DNA of 64,000 bases from DATKRB01 sp036501425. GTDB lineage: Bacteria; Actinomycetota; Acidimicrobiia; Acidimicrobiales; RAAP-2. Under the pieces are notes generated by a model. That model was not told the DNA's origin. It did no database searches and was given only the letters and a program-made list of their open reading frames with translations. The stretch lies in contig DASYAI010000056.1 of the NCBI GenBank assembly GCA_036501425.1, forward strand, positions 134,322 through 198,321, in the 5' to 3' direction. This document shows positions 8,084 to 16,467 of this stretch, in pieces. Positions within the stretch are counted from its first letter, which is position 1, and every line of letters starts with the position of its first letter. Position numbers and translations under genes: made by a program.

Positions 8084-8121
8084 GGTGGACCCTCGGGAAC
8101 CGACCTAGCCGGGGGTCCACC
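8084..8121. promoter_or_regulatory. Inverted repeat between flbD and the sigma gene
   Basis: A perfect 9-bp inverted repeat (ggtggaccc at 8084-8092, gggtccacc at 8113-8121) with a 20-base spacer lies in the 246-bp divergent region between flbD and fliA. It could be an operator for the divergent promoters or part of a leader structure. I see no convincing -35/-10 pair or FliA-type promoter near it. Confidence 0.4.
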
Positions 8122-8194
8122 GCTCCGAGCAGCGCCTTGGTTACCGTTGGCCCTCGTGCTGGCGCCGCAAGCAAGGTCTGCAGCAAGCTCCCGG

Positions 8195-9235
8195 ATGGGC
8201 GAGACGGACCGCACGGGCGGGACGGACCGGACGGTGGATGCGGTCGAGACGGGCCGGCCGGTCGATACGGCCGAGATCGTCGCCGATGCGGGCGATGCGG
8301 GCGAGATCGTCGGCGACGCTGCCGTCGTCACCGGCGAGGTGGGAGTCGACGCGGCCGCCGTGGCCGCCAGCCCGGCTGACGGAGCCGGCACCGACCCGGC
8401 CGAGGGGGGCCGCTTCGGTCGCACCGGGCGATCGGCGCGCTGCGCCGGCGGCCACGGGCGCGCCTGTGGGGGCAACGGTCGCAGCTCGGCGTCCCAGCAC
8501 GACGTCGAAGAGCTCTGGCGCCGGTTCAACGCCACCGGATGCGAGCACGCGCTGGCCGACCTGGTGACCACCCACATGCCGCTCGTCCGCTTTGTGGCGG
8601 CCCGACTGCTCCCCATGGTCCGCCAGCACGTCCACCACGACGCCCTGGTCGAGCACGGGGTCATCGGGCTCACCGAGGCCCTCATCCGCTTCGAGCCCGA
8701 CCGCGGGATCCGCTTCGAGACGTTCGCGGTGCCGCGCATCAGGGGTTCGATCCTCGACGAGATCCGCTCGGTCGACTGGACCCCCCGCTCGGTCCGGACC
8801 AAGGCACGCGCCCTGGCGGCGGCCCACGAAGAGCTCCAGTGGACACTCCACCGGCCGCCCACCGACGCCGAGGTGGCCTCGCAGCTCGAGTGGAGCACCG
8901 ACGAGGTCGAGCGGGTCACCCTGCTCATCCAGCGCGGCTCGATCGGGGTCATCGACGACCACATCCGCGACCAGGCGCCCGACCCGGCGGCCGACCCGGC
9001 GGTGATCCTCGAGCAGCAAGAGGAGCGCCAGGCGGTCCGCCACGCCATGGTCAACCTGCGGGACCGGGAGCGCCAGGTGATCGAGCTCTACTACTTCGAG
9101 GAGTACACGCTCGCCCAGATCGCCGCGGTGCTCGGGGTCACCGAGGGCCGCGTGTCGCAGATCCGCTCGCGTGCGGTCACGAAGATGACCGACCGCCTGT
9201 GGCCCGGGCCGTCGGCCCAACGCCCCGCCAGCTGA
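8195..9235 (+). CDS. fliA: FliA/WhiG-type RNA polymerase sigma factor
   Basis: Directs RNA polymerase to late flagellar promoters. The sigma core starts at about residue 105: region 2 (LVTTHMPLVRFVAARLLP; HGVIGLTEALIRFEPDRG; IRFETFAVPRIRGSILDEIR), the 2.4-3.0 segment (DWTPRSVRTKARALAAAHEE), region 3, and region 4 with the helix-turn-helix (YTLAQIAAVLGVTEGRVSQI). The LGVTEGRVSQI recognition helix is the FliA/WhiG form. The first 100 residues are low-complexity Asp/Gly/Val/Ala repeats and may not be translated: the ATG at 8195 gives 346 aa, a GTG at 8339 gives 298 aa, and the family is usually 240-280 aa. Divergent from the flagellar operon, which it probably controls. Confidence 0.85.
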   Translation: MGETDRTGGTDRTVDAVETGRPVDTAEIVADAGDAGEIVGDAAVVTGEVGVDAAAVAASPADGAGTDPAEGGRFGRTGRSARCAGGHGRACGGNGRSSASQHDVEELWRRFNATGCEHALADLVTTHMPLVRFVAARLLPMVRQHVHHDALVEHGVIGLTEALIRFEPDRGIRFETFAVPRIRGSILDEIRSVDWTPRSVRTKARALAAAHEELQWTLHRPPTDAEVASQLEWSTDEVERVTLLIQRGSIGVIDDHIRDQAPDPAADPAVILEQQEERQAVRHAMVNLRDRERQVIELYYFEEYTLAQIAAVLGVTEGRVSQIRSRAVTKMTDRLWPGPSAQRPAS

Positions 9236-9403
9236 ACCCGGCTCACCCCGCAGTCCCCGCGCCCGCGCCGGGACGCCCCGCCGATGCTCGCCCGTGGTGG
9301 GACGCGACCGCGGACGGCGTCGGGACGCGGCTTCCGTAACGTCCTCGAGCACGGCGCCCGAACTGGCGGCGCCGGACCGGCGGGTCGTTCGAGGAGGCGG
9401 CGG

Positions 9404-9772
9404 GTGCTCGATGCCATCGTGGTGGTCGTTGTCGTGGTTGCCGGGGCACTGCTCGTCGGCGCCGCCCTTCCGGAGCGGACGGGCGGCGTGGCGCCGGCTC
9501 CGGCAGCTCGGCCCAGCACCGAGGACCTGATCGCCCAGCGCATGGCCGTGCTGGTGGCGACCGTCGATCCCGGCGCCCGCGACGAGCTGTACGTCGATCC
9601 GCGCTCGGTCCGGGTGACCCGGGCCCAGGCAACCACCCTCGACCCGGCCGGCCGCTCGGTAGCGGTCGGGCATCTGGTGGCGCTGGAGGGCCTGCTCTAC
9701 CGCCATCCTCGCTCGACCACCGAGTACCTCCCTCCGCCCGGGGGCGGCGGCCGCTTCGACGCTCTGGCCTGA
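9404..9772 (+). CDS. Membrane-anchored protein of unknown function
   Basis: A GTG at 9404 preceded by AGGAGG (9392-9397) is the best start, giving 122 aa; an upstream ATG at 9284 lacks a ribosome binding site. The protein opens with a strong hydrophobic helix (LDAIVVVVVVVAGALLVGAA), then a short Pro/Ala linker and an extracytoplasmic domain of about 85 residues ending in a Pro/Gly tail. No family is recognised. Its position just after the sigma factor suggests a cell-envelope role but nothing proves it. Confidence 0.6.
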   Translation: MLDAIVVVVVVVAGALLVGAALPERTGGVAPAPAARPSTEDLIAQRMAVLVATVDPGARDELYVDPRSVRVTRAQATTLDPAGRSVAVGHLVALEGLLYRHPRSTTEYLPPPGGGGRFDALA

Positions 9773-10008
9773 CAACCGGAGTCGCCCGGCATCGCGGACC
9801 GCGACCACCCGGCTCCGTCGCTTCGGAGCCCCGCCCCAGCGGGCATCCCCCCCGTCACCGGACCCGCTGGCTACGGTCTCGGCCTAGCAAACGACGCACG
9901 GTCGTCGAGCAACCATCCGCGAGGGCGTTTCGGCGCATGCCACGCGGTCCCGGTGCCCAGCGTCAGCCGTCGCCGCGGCCCGATCCCTGATCGGAGAGGA
10001 GAGAGCCG

Positions 10009-11109
10009 ATGCCCCGCCGGGTCAAGTTGTTCGTCGCCGCGAGCCTGGTGACCGCGGTGGTGGCGATCGGGGTGATCGCCGGCGCGGCGACGACCGGCCT
10101 CCTCAGCCTGGGGAGCGGTCAGAACGGGACCGTCAGTTGCGCCGGCCAACACCTGCGCGCCTCGAAGTTGAGCCCGGTGCAGTACTCCCTCACCTGTGTC
10201 GGGGGGCGCGACGCGGCGAGCCGCCGGTCGACCTACGGCGACCCCTCGCCGAGCACCACGTCGACCACCACGCCGACCGACGCCGCGCCGCCGACCACTG
10301 CGCCGCCGACCACTGCGCCGCCGACCACCACCACGACCACCCAGGCTTCTCCCTCGGTCGTGGAAGGCACGACCGGCGGTCGTTGGGCCCCGGCGGTGAA
10401 CGCCACCTGGCAGTGGGACCTCAGCGACTCGCCGCCCGGCCCGGTGCCCGACGGTCCGGTCCAGTTCATCGACATCGACGGCTTCGACAACAGCGCGGCC
10501 ACGGTCGCCCAGCTCCACAGCGAGGGGATGAAGGTGGTGTGCTACGTGGACGTCGGGACGGCGGAGAATTACCGGTCCGACTTCAGCTCGTTCCCCTCCT
10601 CCCTCCTCGGGCTGTCCAACGGCTGGCCGGGTGAGTACTGGCTGGACACGAGTCCCGACGGACCGGAGTACAGCACCCTGCAGGCCATCATGACGGCGCG
10701 GTTTCAGATGTGCGCCGACAAGGGCTTCGACGCGGTGGAGCCGGACAACCTCGACGGCTCGGAGAACAGCACCGGGTTCAACCTCACCGTGACCGAGGGC
10801 GACCAGTACGCCGAGTGGATCGCGGCCGAGGTGCACAGCCTCGGCATGTCGGTGGCCCAGAAGAACTTCGAGGACCAGTCGAGCACGCTCGAGCCCTTCT
10901 TCGACTTCGTGATCGAGGAGCAGTGCTACCAGTACACCGACTGCTCGGACCTCGAGCCGTACGTGACTGCGCACAAGGCGGTGCTCGACGTGGAGTACGA
11001 CGGCCGCTGCCCGACGGTAGGTCTGGTCCCGGGCATCACCGTGATGTTGAAGGACCTCGACCTCGACGCGTCGCCCCGCACGGTGTGCCCCACGCCGGCT
11101 GCGCCCTGA
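10009..11109 (+). CDS. Secreted GH114-type glycosidase (polygalactosaminidase-like)
   Basis: GH114 enzymes (spherulin-4/TM1410-like) cleave alpha-1,4-galactosamine polymers in exopolysaccharide. The 366-aa product has an N-terminal signal/anchor helix (KLFVAASLVTAVVAIGVIAG), a small Cys-containing region, a Thr/Pro linker built from 15-bp DNA repeats (10285-10329, PPTTA units), then the catalytic barrel from about residue 125: TWQWDLSDSPPG, VQFIDIDGFDN, MKVVCYVDVGTAENYR, KGFDAVEPDNLDG, LGMSVAQKNF and DFVIEEQCYQYTDC. The Asp/Glu-rich strand ends (DIDGFD, EPDN, EEQC) match the family layout. The ATG at 10009 has GAGAGGAGAG just upstream. The exact substrate is inferred. Confidence 0.85.
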   Translation: MPRRVKLFVAASLVTAVVAIGVIAGAATTGLLSLGSGQNGTVSCAGQHLRASKLSPVQYSLTCVGGRDAASRRSTYGDPSPSTTSTTTPTDAAPPTTAPPTTAPPTTTTTTQASPSVVEGTTGGRWAPAVNATWQWDLSDSPPGPVPDGPVQFIDIDGFDNSAATVAQLHSEGMKVVCYVDVGTAENYRSDFSSFPSSLLGLSNGWPGEYWLDTSPDGPEYSTLQAIMTARFQMCADKGFDAVEPDNLDGSENSTGFNLTVTEGDQYAEWIAAEVHSLGMSVAQKNFEDQSSTLEPFFDFVIEEQCYQYTDCSDLEPYVTAHKAVLDVEYDGRCPTVGLVPGITVMLKDLDLDASPRTVCPTPAAP

Positions 11110-11112
11110 CCC

Positions 11113-11160
11113 CTCGGCCCACCATCGTCGGACCGCCTCGGCCCACCATCGTCGGACCGC
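11113..11160. repeat. 24-bp direct tandem repeat after the GH114 gene
   Basis: Two perfect adjacent 24-bp copies (11113-11136 and 11137-11160), followed by the first 9 bases of a third copy, start just after the GH114 stop codon. Not a hairpin, so not an obvious terminator. Confidence 0.88.
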
Positions 11161-11258
11161 CTCGGCCCTCGTGACCGGCGGACCCGCCTCGGAGGTCCCG
11201 ATCGCGGTCCGCTCGGTCGGGCACTGCCCGATCGGCTCCACGTCGGTACGCTTCGGAG

Positions 11259-11768
11259 GTGGCCGAGGACCCTGACCGCCGCGGGCCCGAGATCCATCAC
11301 TACCGGGTCCGCTGCGCCTGGTCCGGATCGACCGGCGGCGGCTACGAAGCCTATGACCGGACCCACCGGGCGTCGGTGGACCCGGGCGGCCCGACGCTCA
11401 CCCTTTCGGCCGACCCCGCCTTCTCCGGCGACGCTCGACTGCTCAACCCCGAGCAGATGGTGGTGCTGGCTGCAGCCTCCTGCCAGCTGCTGAGCTTTCT
11501 GGCCGTCGCCGCGCGCGCCCGGGTGGACGTGCGGCACTACGAGGACCGGGGCGAGGCGACAATGCCCGACGGCCGGCTCACGCGGCTGGAGAGCATCGTG
11601 CTGCACCCAACCATCGGTGTGCTTCCCCCGACCACGGCGGCTCGGGTCGAGCACCTCGTCGAGGTGGCCCACCGGGAGTGCTTCGTGGCCAACTCGCTGC
11701 GAACCCCCGTCGTCGTGCACCCCACCGTGGTGATCCTCGATCCCCGAGCCGCCGAGCGGCCGACCTGA
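11259..11768 (+). CDS. OsmC family protein
   Basis: OsmC/Ohr proteins reduce organic hydroperoxides through two cysteines. The 169-aa product has the OsmC fold pattern: an N-terminal strand with YEAYDRTHRASV, LTLSADPAFSGD, then LLNPEQMVVLAAASCQLLSF with the first reactive Cys on the central helix, ARVDVRHYEDRGEATM, and a final helix HRECFVANSLRTPVVVHP with the second Cys. Both cysteines are present, so peroxidase activity is plausible. Start GTG at 11259, with GGAGG directly before it. It is convergent with the CoA-transferase gene. Confidence 0.85.
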   Translation: MAEDPDRRGPEIHHYRVRCAWSGSTGGGYEAYDRTHRASVDPGGPTLTLSADPAFSGDARLLNPEQMVVLAAASCQLLSFLAVAARARVDVRHYEDRGEATMPDGRLTRLESIVLHPTIGVLPPTTAARVEHLVEVAHRECFVANSLRTPVVVHPTVVILDPRAAERPT

Positions 11769-11841
11769 ACCGGCGGCGCCGGCAGCTCGGGTTGACCGGT
11801 GGGTCAGTCGGGCGGCGGCCCGGTTTGGGCTGGCCCGAAGG

Positions 11842-14397
11842 TCAGTACGGCTGGCCCGAGGGGTCGAGGTAGTCGTCGGCGAGGATCTTGTCCGCTCGGT
11901 ACTGCTCGAACTCGGTCTCCGAGACCCCGAGGATCTCCTTGTACACGTAGTCGTTGTCCTCCCCGAGGACGGGCGAGCCACGGTCCCACACCTGGGGGAC
12001 ACCCCGGTAGGGCGTGCCGGGGTGGAGGTGTGTGCCGACGTCGAGGCTCTCCAGCGGGCGGAGCCACTGGCGCTCGACGATCTGGGGGTCGGCGGCGAAC
12101 CGGGTGTCGTCGAGGAGGGGGCCGGCCGGCACGCCGGCACGCTGAAGCGTGTGGAAGGCCTCCTGCGGGGGCTGGTCGGCCGTCCATGATCCGATCAGCT
12201 GGTCGAGCTCGTCGTGATGCCGGTGCCGGCCGGCGGCGTCGGCGAACCGGGCGTCGGTGAGGAGATCGGGACGCCCGATCGCTTCGGCCAGGCGACGCCA
12301 CGTCTCGTCGTCGCCCACCGACACCGCCAGCCACTGGTCCTCCCCCGCGCACGGGTACAGCCCCTGTGGAGCTCGCTCGGGGTCGCGGTTGCCCCACCGA
12401 CGGGGATCGACTCCCAGCTGGAGGTCGACGAAGACGTCGCCCAGATGGTTCAAGATGTTCTCGCTCTGGGCGAACTCCACCAGCTGGCCGCGCCCGGTGC
12501 CGGCGCGGTACCGCAGGGCGGCCACGGTCGCGAACGCCGCCGCCGGCCCGGACGCGCCGTCCATGTAGGTCGTGGCCGGGCTCGTCGTGAGATCCGAGTC
12601 ACGGTGCCCGCATAGCGACAGCAGGCCGGTCAGTCCGTCGAACTGGGCCCCGAACCCGGTGTAGGTGGACCAGTCGCCGGCGAGCCCGGTAGGGGGCATG
12701 CGGACGACGATCAGGCGCGGGTTGCGCTCGCGCAGCTCGCTGAGCTCGATGCCGATCCGGGCGAGACCGTTGGCCTTGAAGTTGTCGATGAACACGTCGG
12801 AGCGCTCCGCCAGGCGCAGCACGAGCTCGCGGCCCTCGGCGCGCCGGGTGTCGATGGTGCACGACCGCTTGTTGCGGGCCAGGGAGTTGTTCAGCGCGTG
12901 GCGGTTGAAGGGACGGTCGGGTCGACCCGGGGCCGGGGGACCGTAGAGCGAGCCCAGGTACCCGAGGTTCTGGTGGGTCGGCCGGGCCTGGTAGCCCTTG
13001 GTGGTCGGGGGGAGCACCCACGGGTTCTCGACCCGGATGACCTCGGCCCCGAGGTCGGCCAGCAACATGGTGGCGTAGGGGCCCGACCACACCGCGGTCA
13101 GGTCCACCACCCGGATCCCGCTGAGTGGTGGCCCGCCCACGTCCCGGGGCGACCCGACGCCCGGCACCGACTCCGAGGGCGCCGGCGCGTCGGTGCCGAC
13201 GAGCGGCGCGTCGGTACCGACAAGCGGCGCGTCGGCTCGGGCATCCTTCAGGGTCGCCTCGATCTCGGCGTCGTCCGCCCCGAGACCGGGCGCCAACCGG
13301 CGCAGGGACCATCCGCCTTCGTCGAACCGCCACGGCGCACCCGGCAGGTCGAGCGCGCCGACCCGTGGGTCGTCGCAGTGCACCCAGAAGTTCCGCTGCC
13401 GGAGGTGGTCCGCCTCGAGCACCTCGGCCGGCAGGTTGACCCCCGCCAGCGGCCAGCCCGCCCGCTGGGCCGCCGCGGTCGCCTCCGCTCGGGTCCGAGA
13501 CAGGAGCCAGGGATAGAGCGCCGCGTCGACCGCCTCCTTGGTCTCCCCCCGTTCGAAGGCATCGGGGCGGGCGAAGGCCTCCCGCAGGTCGTCGTCGTCG
13601 AGCACCTCGAGCATCTCGCCCAGCTGCTGGGGCGTCGACATCATCGCCATGTAGCCGTCGGCGCAGGGATACACCCCGGTCGGGATGAGGGTGTCGGCGG
13701 CCTGCGGCGTCCGGCTGGCGACCGGCTCGCCGCCGGCGTACTGGTGGGCCAGGATGCTCGCCACCCGCGACGGCAGGGTGGCGAGCGCCTCGCTGGCGGC
13801 GCAGTCGACCAGGGACCCGACACCCGTGGCCTCGGCGTGCACGACCGCCGCCAGCGCCCCCAGCGCGGCGACGTTGCCGACGAAGCACAGCGCCAAGCTC
13901 CCCGGCAGGCGGACCGGCCCCCCGGGGCCCCGGACGCGCAACAGGGCGCCGGCGACCGCCTGGACGATCAGGTCGTCCCACCGGTAGTCGGCATACGGGC
14001 CGGTGCTCCCGAACCCGCTGACGTGCACGACGCTCAGCCCCGGGACCCGGGCGTGGAGGTCCTGCCAGGTGAGGCCGAAGGTCTGGAGGCGGCCCCGGCC
14101 CGTGGCCTCGATCACCAGGTGACTGCGCTCCACCAGCTGGCGGAGCCGGCGCCGACCGTCCTCGGTCGCGCCGTCGACCACCGTGCTGCGCTTGTTGGAG
14201 TTGAGGTGGAGGAAGGCTCCGCCCCGGCCCTGCCCGGGCCCGCCGCCCGCGTCCCCGAGCCGGCGGAGCGGGTCGCCACCAGGCCCCTCCGCCTTCACCA
14301 CCTCGGCGCCCAGGTCGGCGAAGAGCTTGCCGCAGTAGCTGCCGGCAACCCCCTCGGCCAGCTCGACCACCCGGATCCCGCTCAGCAGCTGGCGCAT
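11842..14397 (-). CDS. Double-domain class III (CaiB/BaiF) CoA-transferase
   Basis: Family III CoA-transferases move CoA between carboxylic acids. The ATG at 14397, preceded by AGGAGG, gives 851 aa with two complete family domains. Domain 1 (about 1-390) begins LLSGIRVVELAEGVAGSYCG with LFADLGAEVVKAEGPGGDP. Domain 2 (about 450-850) begins LSGIRVVDLTAVWSGPYAT with LLADLGAEVIRVENP. Each has the later glycine-rich helix (TGVGSLVDCAASE and TGRGQLVEFAQSE). The linker between them contains a short repeated ADAPLVGTDAPLVGTDAP segment. Normal family members have one domain and work as interlocked dimers, so a fused pair may act as a pseudo-dimer. Acyl substrate unknown; carnitine, bile-acid or succinyl-type substrates are all possible. 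Confidence 0.88.
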   Translation of the reverse strand: MRQLLSGIRVVELAEGVAGSYCGKLFADLGAEVVKAEGPGGDPLRRLGDAGGGPGQGRGGAFLHLNSNKRSTVVDGATEDGRRRLRQLVERSHLVIEATGRGRLQTFGLTWQDLHARVPGLSVVHVSGFGSTGPYADYRWDDLIVQAVAGALLRVRGPGGPVRLPGSLALCFVGNVAALGALAAVVHAEATGVGSLVDCAASEALATLPSRVASILAHQYAGGEPVASRTPQAADTLIPTGVYPCADGYMAMMSTPQQLGEMLEVLDDDDLREAFARPDAFERGETKEAVDAALYPWLLSRTRAEATAAAQRAGWPLAGVNLPAEVLEADHLRQRNFWVHCDDPRVGALDLPGAPWRFDEGGWSLRRLAPGLGADDAEIEATLKDARADAPLVGTDAPLVGTDAPAPSESVPGVGSPRDVGGPPLSGIRVVDLTAVWSGPYATMLLADLGAEVIRVENPWVLPPTTKGYQARPTHQNLGYLGSLYGPPAPGRPDRPFNRHALNNSLARNKRSCTIDTRRAEGRELVLRLAERSDVFIDNFKANGLARIGIELSELRERNPRLIVVRMPPTGLAGDWSTYTGFGAQFDGLTGLLSLCGHRDSDLTTSPATTYMDGASGPAAAFATVAALRYRAGTGRGQLVEFAQSENILNHLGDVFVDLQLGVDPRRWGNRDPERAPQGLYPCAGEDQWLAVSVGDDETWRRLAEAIGRPDLLTDARFADAAGRHRHHDELDQLIGSWTADQPPQEAFHTLQRAGVPAGPLLDDTRFAADPQIVERQWLRPLESLDVGTHLHPGTPYRGVPQVWDRGSPVLGEDNDYVYKEILGVSETEFEQYRADKILADDYLDPSGQPY

Positions 14398-14521
14398 CGG
14401 CAACCTCCTCGGTCCCCGGGCGCCCCCCAGCGACGTCCACTGGGGCCCTCCGACGCCGGTGACCCTCAACGTACCGGGCGGGGCCGAGCGAGCCGGCGGC
14501 CCTCGCCGACCCGGGCCGCGA

Positions 14522-15637
14522 TCATCGCTGGTAGACCTGGACCTCGGCCACGTTCATCTGCATGTTCGACTGCGAGGTGGGCGGCTGCCCGAAGCTCCCT
14601 CCCGGGGCGAAGACGGCCGAGTTCATGAGGAGGAAGTACGGGCCCGTCGTCCCGCTGGCCGCCTGCCCGACGGGCGCACCGTTGAAGTAGATGGTGACGA
14701 CGCCGCCCGACAGCTCGATGCCGTAGGTGTTGTAGCTCTGCGAGAGATCGATCCCGGTGTCGTCGCTCTGGATGGACACCGCCGGGGTCTGCAGATGGGA
14801 GTTGAGCAGGTCGGGGCTCGTCCCGCCGTCGACGCCGGACTCCTGACCGTCGATCTCCCGTTGCTCGTTGCCTTGACCGAGCAGCCACAGGGCCGACCAC
14901 GCGCCGTTGTCGTTGCCCGGCAGCCCGGCCATCTGCGCCCGGATCTGGACGTAGAAGCTGGTGTTCGCCCCGGTGGGGAAGGCGACCTTGCCGTAGCTGT
15001 TGATCGCCCCACCGGTCCAGTCGGTGGTGAACGTCCCCTGGGCCCCCTGGGTCACCCGGGTCACCGGGCCGGTGTACTGGTTGACGAAGCTCACCCCGCA
15101 TCCCGAGGCGCGGAAGGTCTGGGGCGTGTACCCGTTGACGAGGGCCTCGTCGACCCCGGTGGTGGTCTGGAAGACGTCCCCGGGGGTGTCGTAGTCGTCG
15201 GCGAAGTCCCCGCCCGCCGTCCCCCCGGCCTTGGCGGTCGAGGAGCCGAAGTAGGGCGCGGCCCCGGTCTGGGCCCACACATCGCGCTGGGTGTCGCCGT
15301 TGTTGGTGTTGAAGTCGGTCAGGCCGTAGTTCCAGTGGTCCAGCAACGGCTCGCTGAAGGTGTCGTCGAAGGTCCGCTGGGCGACGCTCCACCCGGCCGG
15401 GGCCGCCATGGCCGGTCCGCAGTCGGCCGCCGGTGGCCCGGGGGTGGTGGAGGACCCGCTGCCCGTCGGTGCGGTGGTCGCCGACTGGTCGCCCGACGAC
15501 GAGGACCCACCGGTGGCCGGGCCGCCCGAGGGCCCCCCGGCCGACCAGGCCGTGATGCCGAGGGCAACCAGCATCAGGACGATCGACATCCCGAGGAGGG
15601 GAAAGATCCGCCGGTCGATGTCCGATCCGCTCTTCAC
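14522..15637 (-). CDS. Secreted GH16 family glycoside hydrolase
   Basis: GH16 enzymes cleave beta-1,3/1,4-glucans and galactans. The GTG at 15637 gives 371 aa. It has an N-terminal signal anchor (LLGMSIVLMLVALGITAW), a Ser/Thr/Gly/Pro linker, then a jelly-roll domain from about residue 85 (VAQRTFDDTFSEPLLDHWNY). The catalytic motif reads EIDGQE, fitting the ExDxxE pattern with nucleophile and acid/base glutamates. The C-terminal strands (YNTYGIELSGGVVTIYFNG; NMQMNVAEVQVYQ) complete the fold. The substrate is not readable from sequence. Confidence 0.87.
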   Translation of the reverse strand: MKSGSDIDRRIFPLLGMSIVLMLVALGITAWSAGGPSGGPATGGSSSSGDQSATTAPTGSGSSTTPGPPAADCGPAMAAPAGWSVAQRTFDDTFSEPLLDHWNYGLTDFNTNNGDTQRDVWAQTGAAPYFGSSTAKAGGTAGGDFADDYDTPGDVFQTTTGVDEALVNGYTPQTFRASGCGVSFVNQYTGPVTRVTQGAQGTFTTDWTGGAINSYGKVAFPTGANTSFYVQIRAQMAGLPGNDNGAWSALWLLGQGNEQREIDGQESGVDGGTSPDLLNSHLQTPAVSIQSDDTGIDLSQSYNTYGIELSGGVVTIYFNGAPVGQAASGTTGPYFLLMNSAVFAPGGSFGQPPTSQSNMQMNVAEVQVYQR

Positions 15638-15831
15638 GTGCGACTTCCCTGGGCATCGCGCCGATCGGCCGCGCCGACGACGCTCTGGGTGACTGGGAAC
15701 CGGGCCGCCGCCTGTGGCGTGCACCGCCGGGACCCGACCGGCCCGGCGATGACGCCCGACCAAGCGTAGCGGCGCCGGCCGCCCCGTCAAGCCCGCCCCG
15801 GGGTGCCGGCCCTCGGACCCGGTCGCCCGGG

Positions 15832-16311
15832 TCAGGCCTCGACGAGCTCCTTCAGGCGAGCCAAGGTCTGCTCCATGCCGGCCCGGTTCCGGTCGCGCAG
15901 CTGGTGGAGCCGCTCCTCGCCCAGCTCGCGGAGCCGGGGATGGTCGAGCAGCCGCCAGCTCTCGTCGACCACCGTGCCCCCGTCGACCGCCCTGAAGGTG
16001 TATCCCCAGCGCGCCGCCCCCACGGCGTCAGGATCGAGGGGCGCCGCGGCGTCGCCCAGGTTCTCCCAGGCGAACTCCCGCGGCGGATCGGCCACCGTGA
16101 CCCGGATCCGTCGTTGCCAGGTCCGATCGCCCGCCTTGTTGGTGCCGATGAACAGCGCACCCACCCCCCGGGCGTCGCCGTCCCAGGTGCCACCCGTGCA
16201 CTCGGGGCTGACCTCGCCCATCCGGGGCATGTCGGCGATGAAGGCGTAGAGCTGCTCGGGGGTCGCCGCGATCAGCGTGCTGGCGGCCGCTTCGAAGGTG
16301 CTCGGGTCCAT
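15832..16311 (-). CDS. SRPBCC (START-like) family protein
   Basis: Proteins of this fold bind hydrophobic ligands in a helix-grip pocket; many are polyketide cyclase-like. The 159-aa product starts STFEAAASTLIAATPEQLYA at the ATG 16311, then FIADMPRMGEVSPECTGGTW, a strand-rich middle, and a long C-terminal helix LHQLRDRNRAGMEQTLARL, the standard order. No catalytic residues can be assigned. It diverges from the GGDEF-EAL gene across a 156-bp gap that should hold both promoters. Confidence 0.82.
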   Translation of the reverse strand: MDPSTFEAAASTLIAATPEQLYAFIADMPRMGEVSPECTGGTWDGDARGVGALFIGTNKAGDRTWQRRIRVTVADPPREFAWENLGDAAAPLDPDAVGAARWGYTFRAVDGGTVVDESWRLLDHPRLRELGEERLHQLRDRNRAGMEQTLARLKELVEA

Positions 16312-16467
16312 GGCGGGATCCTTGCACAGCCCATCGCACCCCGCCCGGCCGCCCGCGCCGGGGCGCCGGGGCGTCAGGCCCGCCAACCGCTTCGCAACGG
16401 ACGGGCAACCCCGATCGTGACGGACCTTGCCTACCCTGCGCACCGGACCGGTGACCGGAAGGCCCTC

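Noticed and set aside
11113..11160. CRISPR array
   Set aside because: Units are directly adjacent with no spacers and there are only two copies; no cas genes are present.
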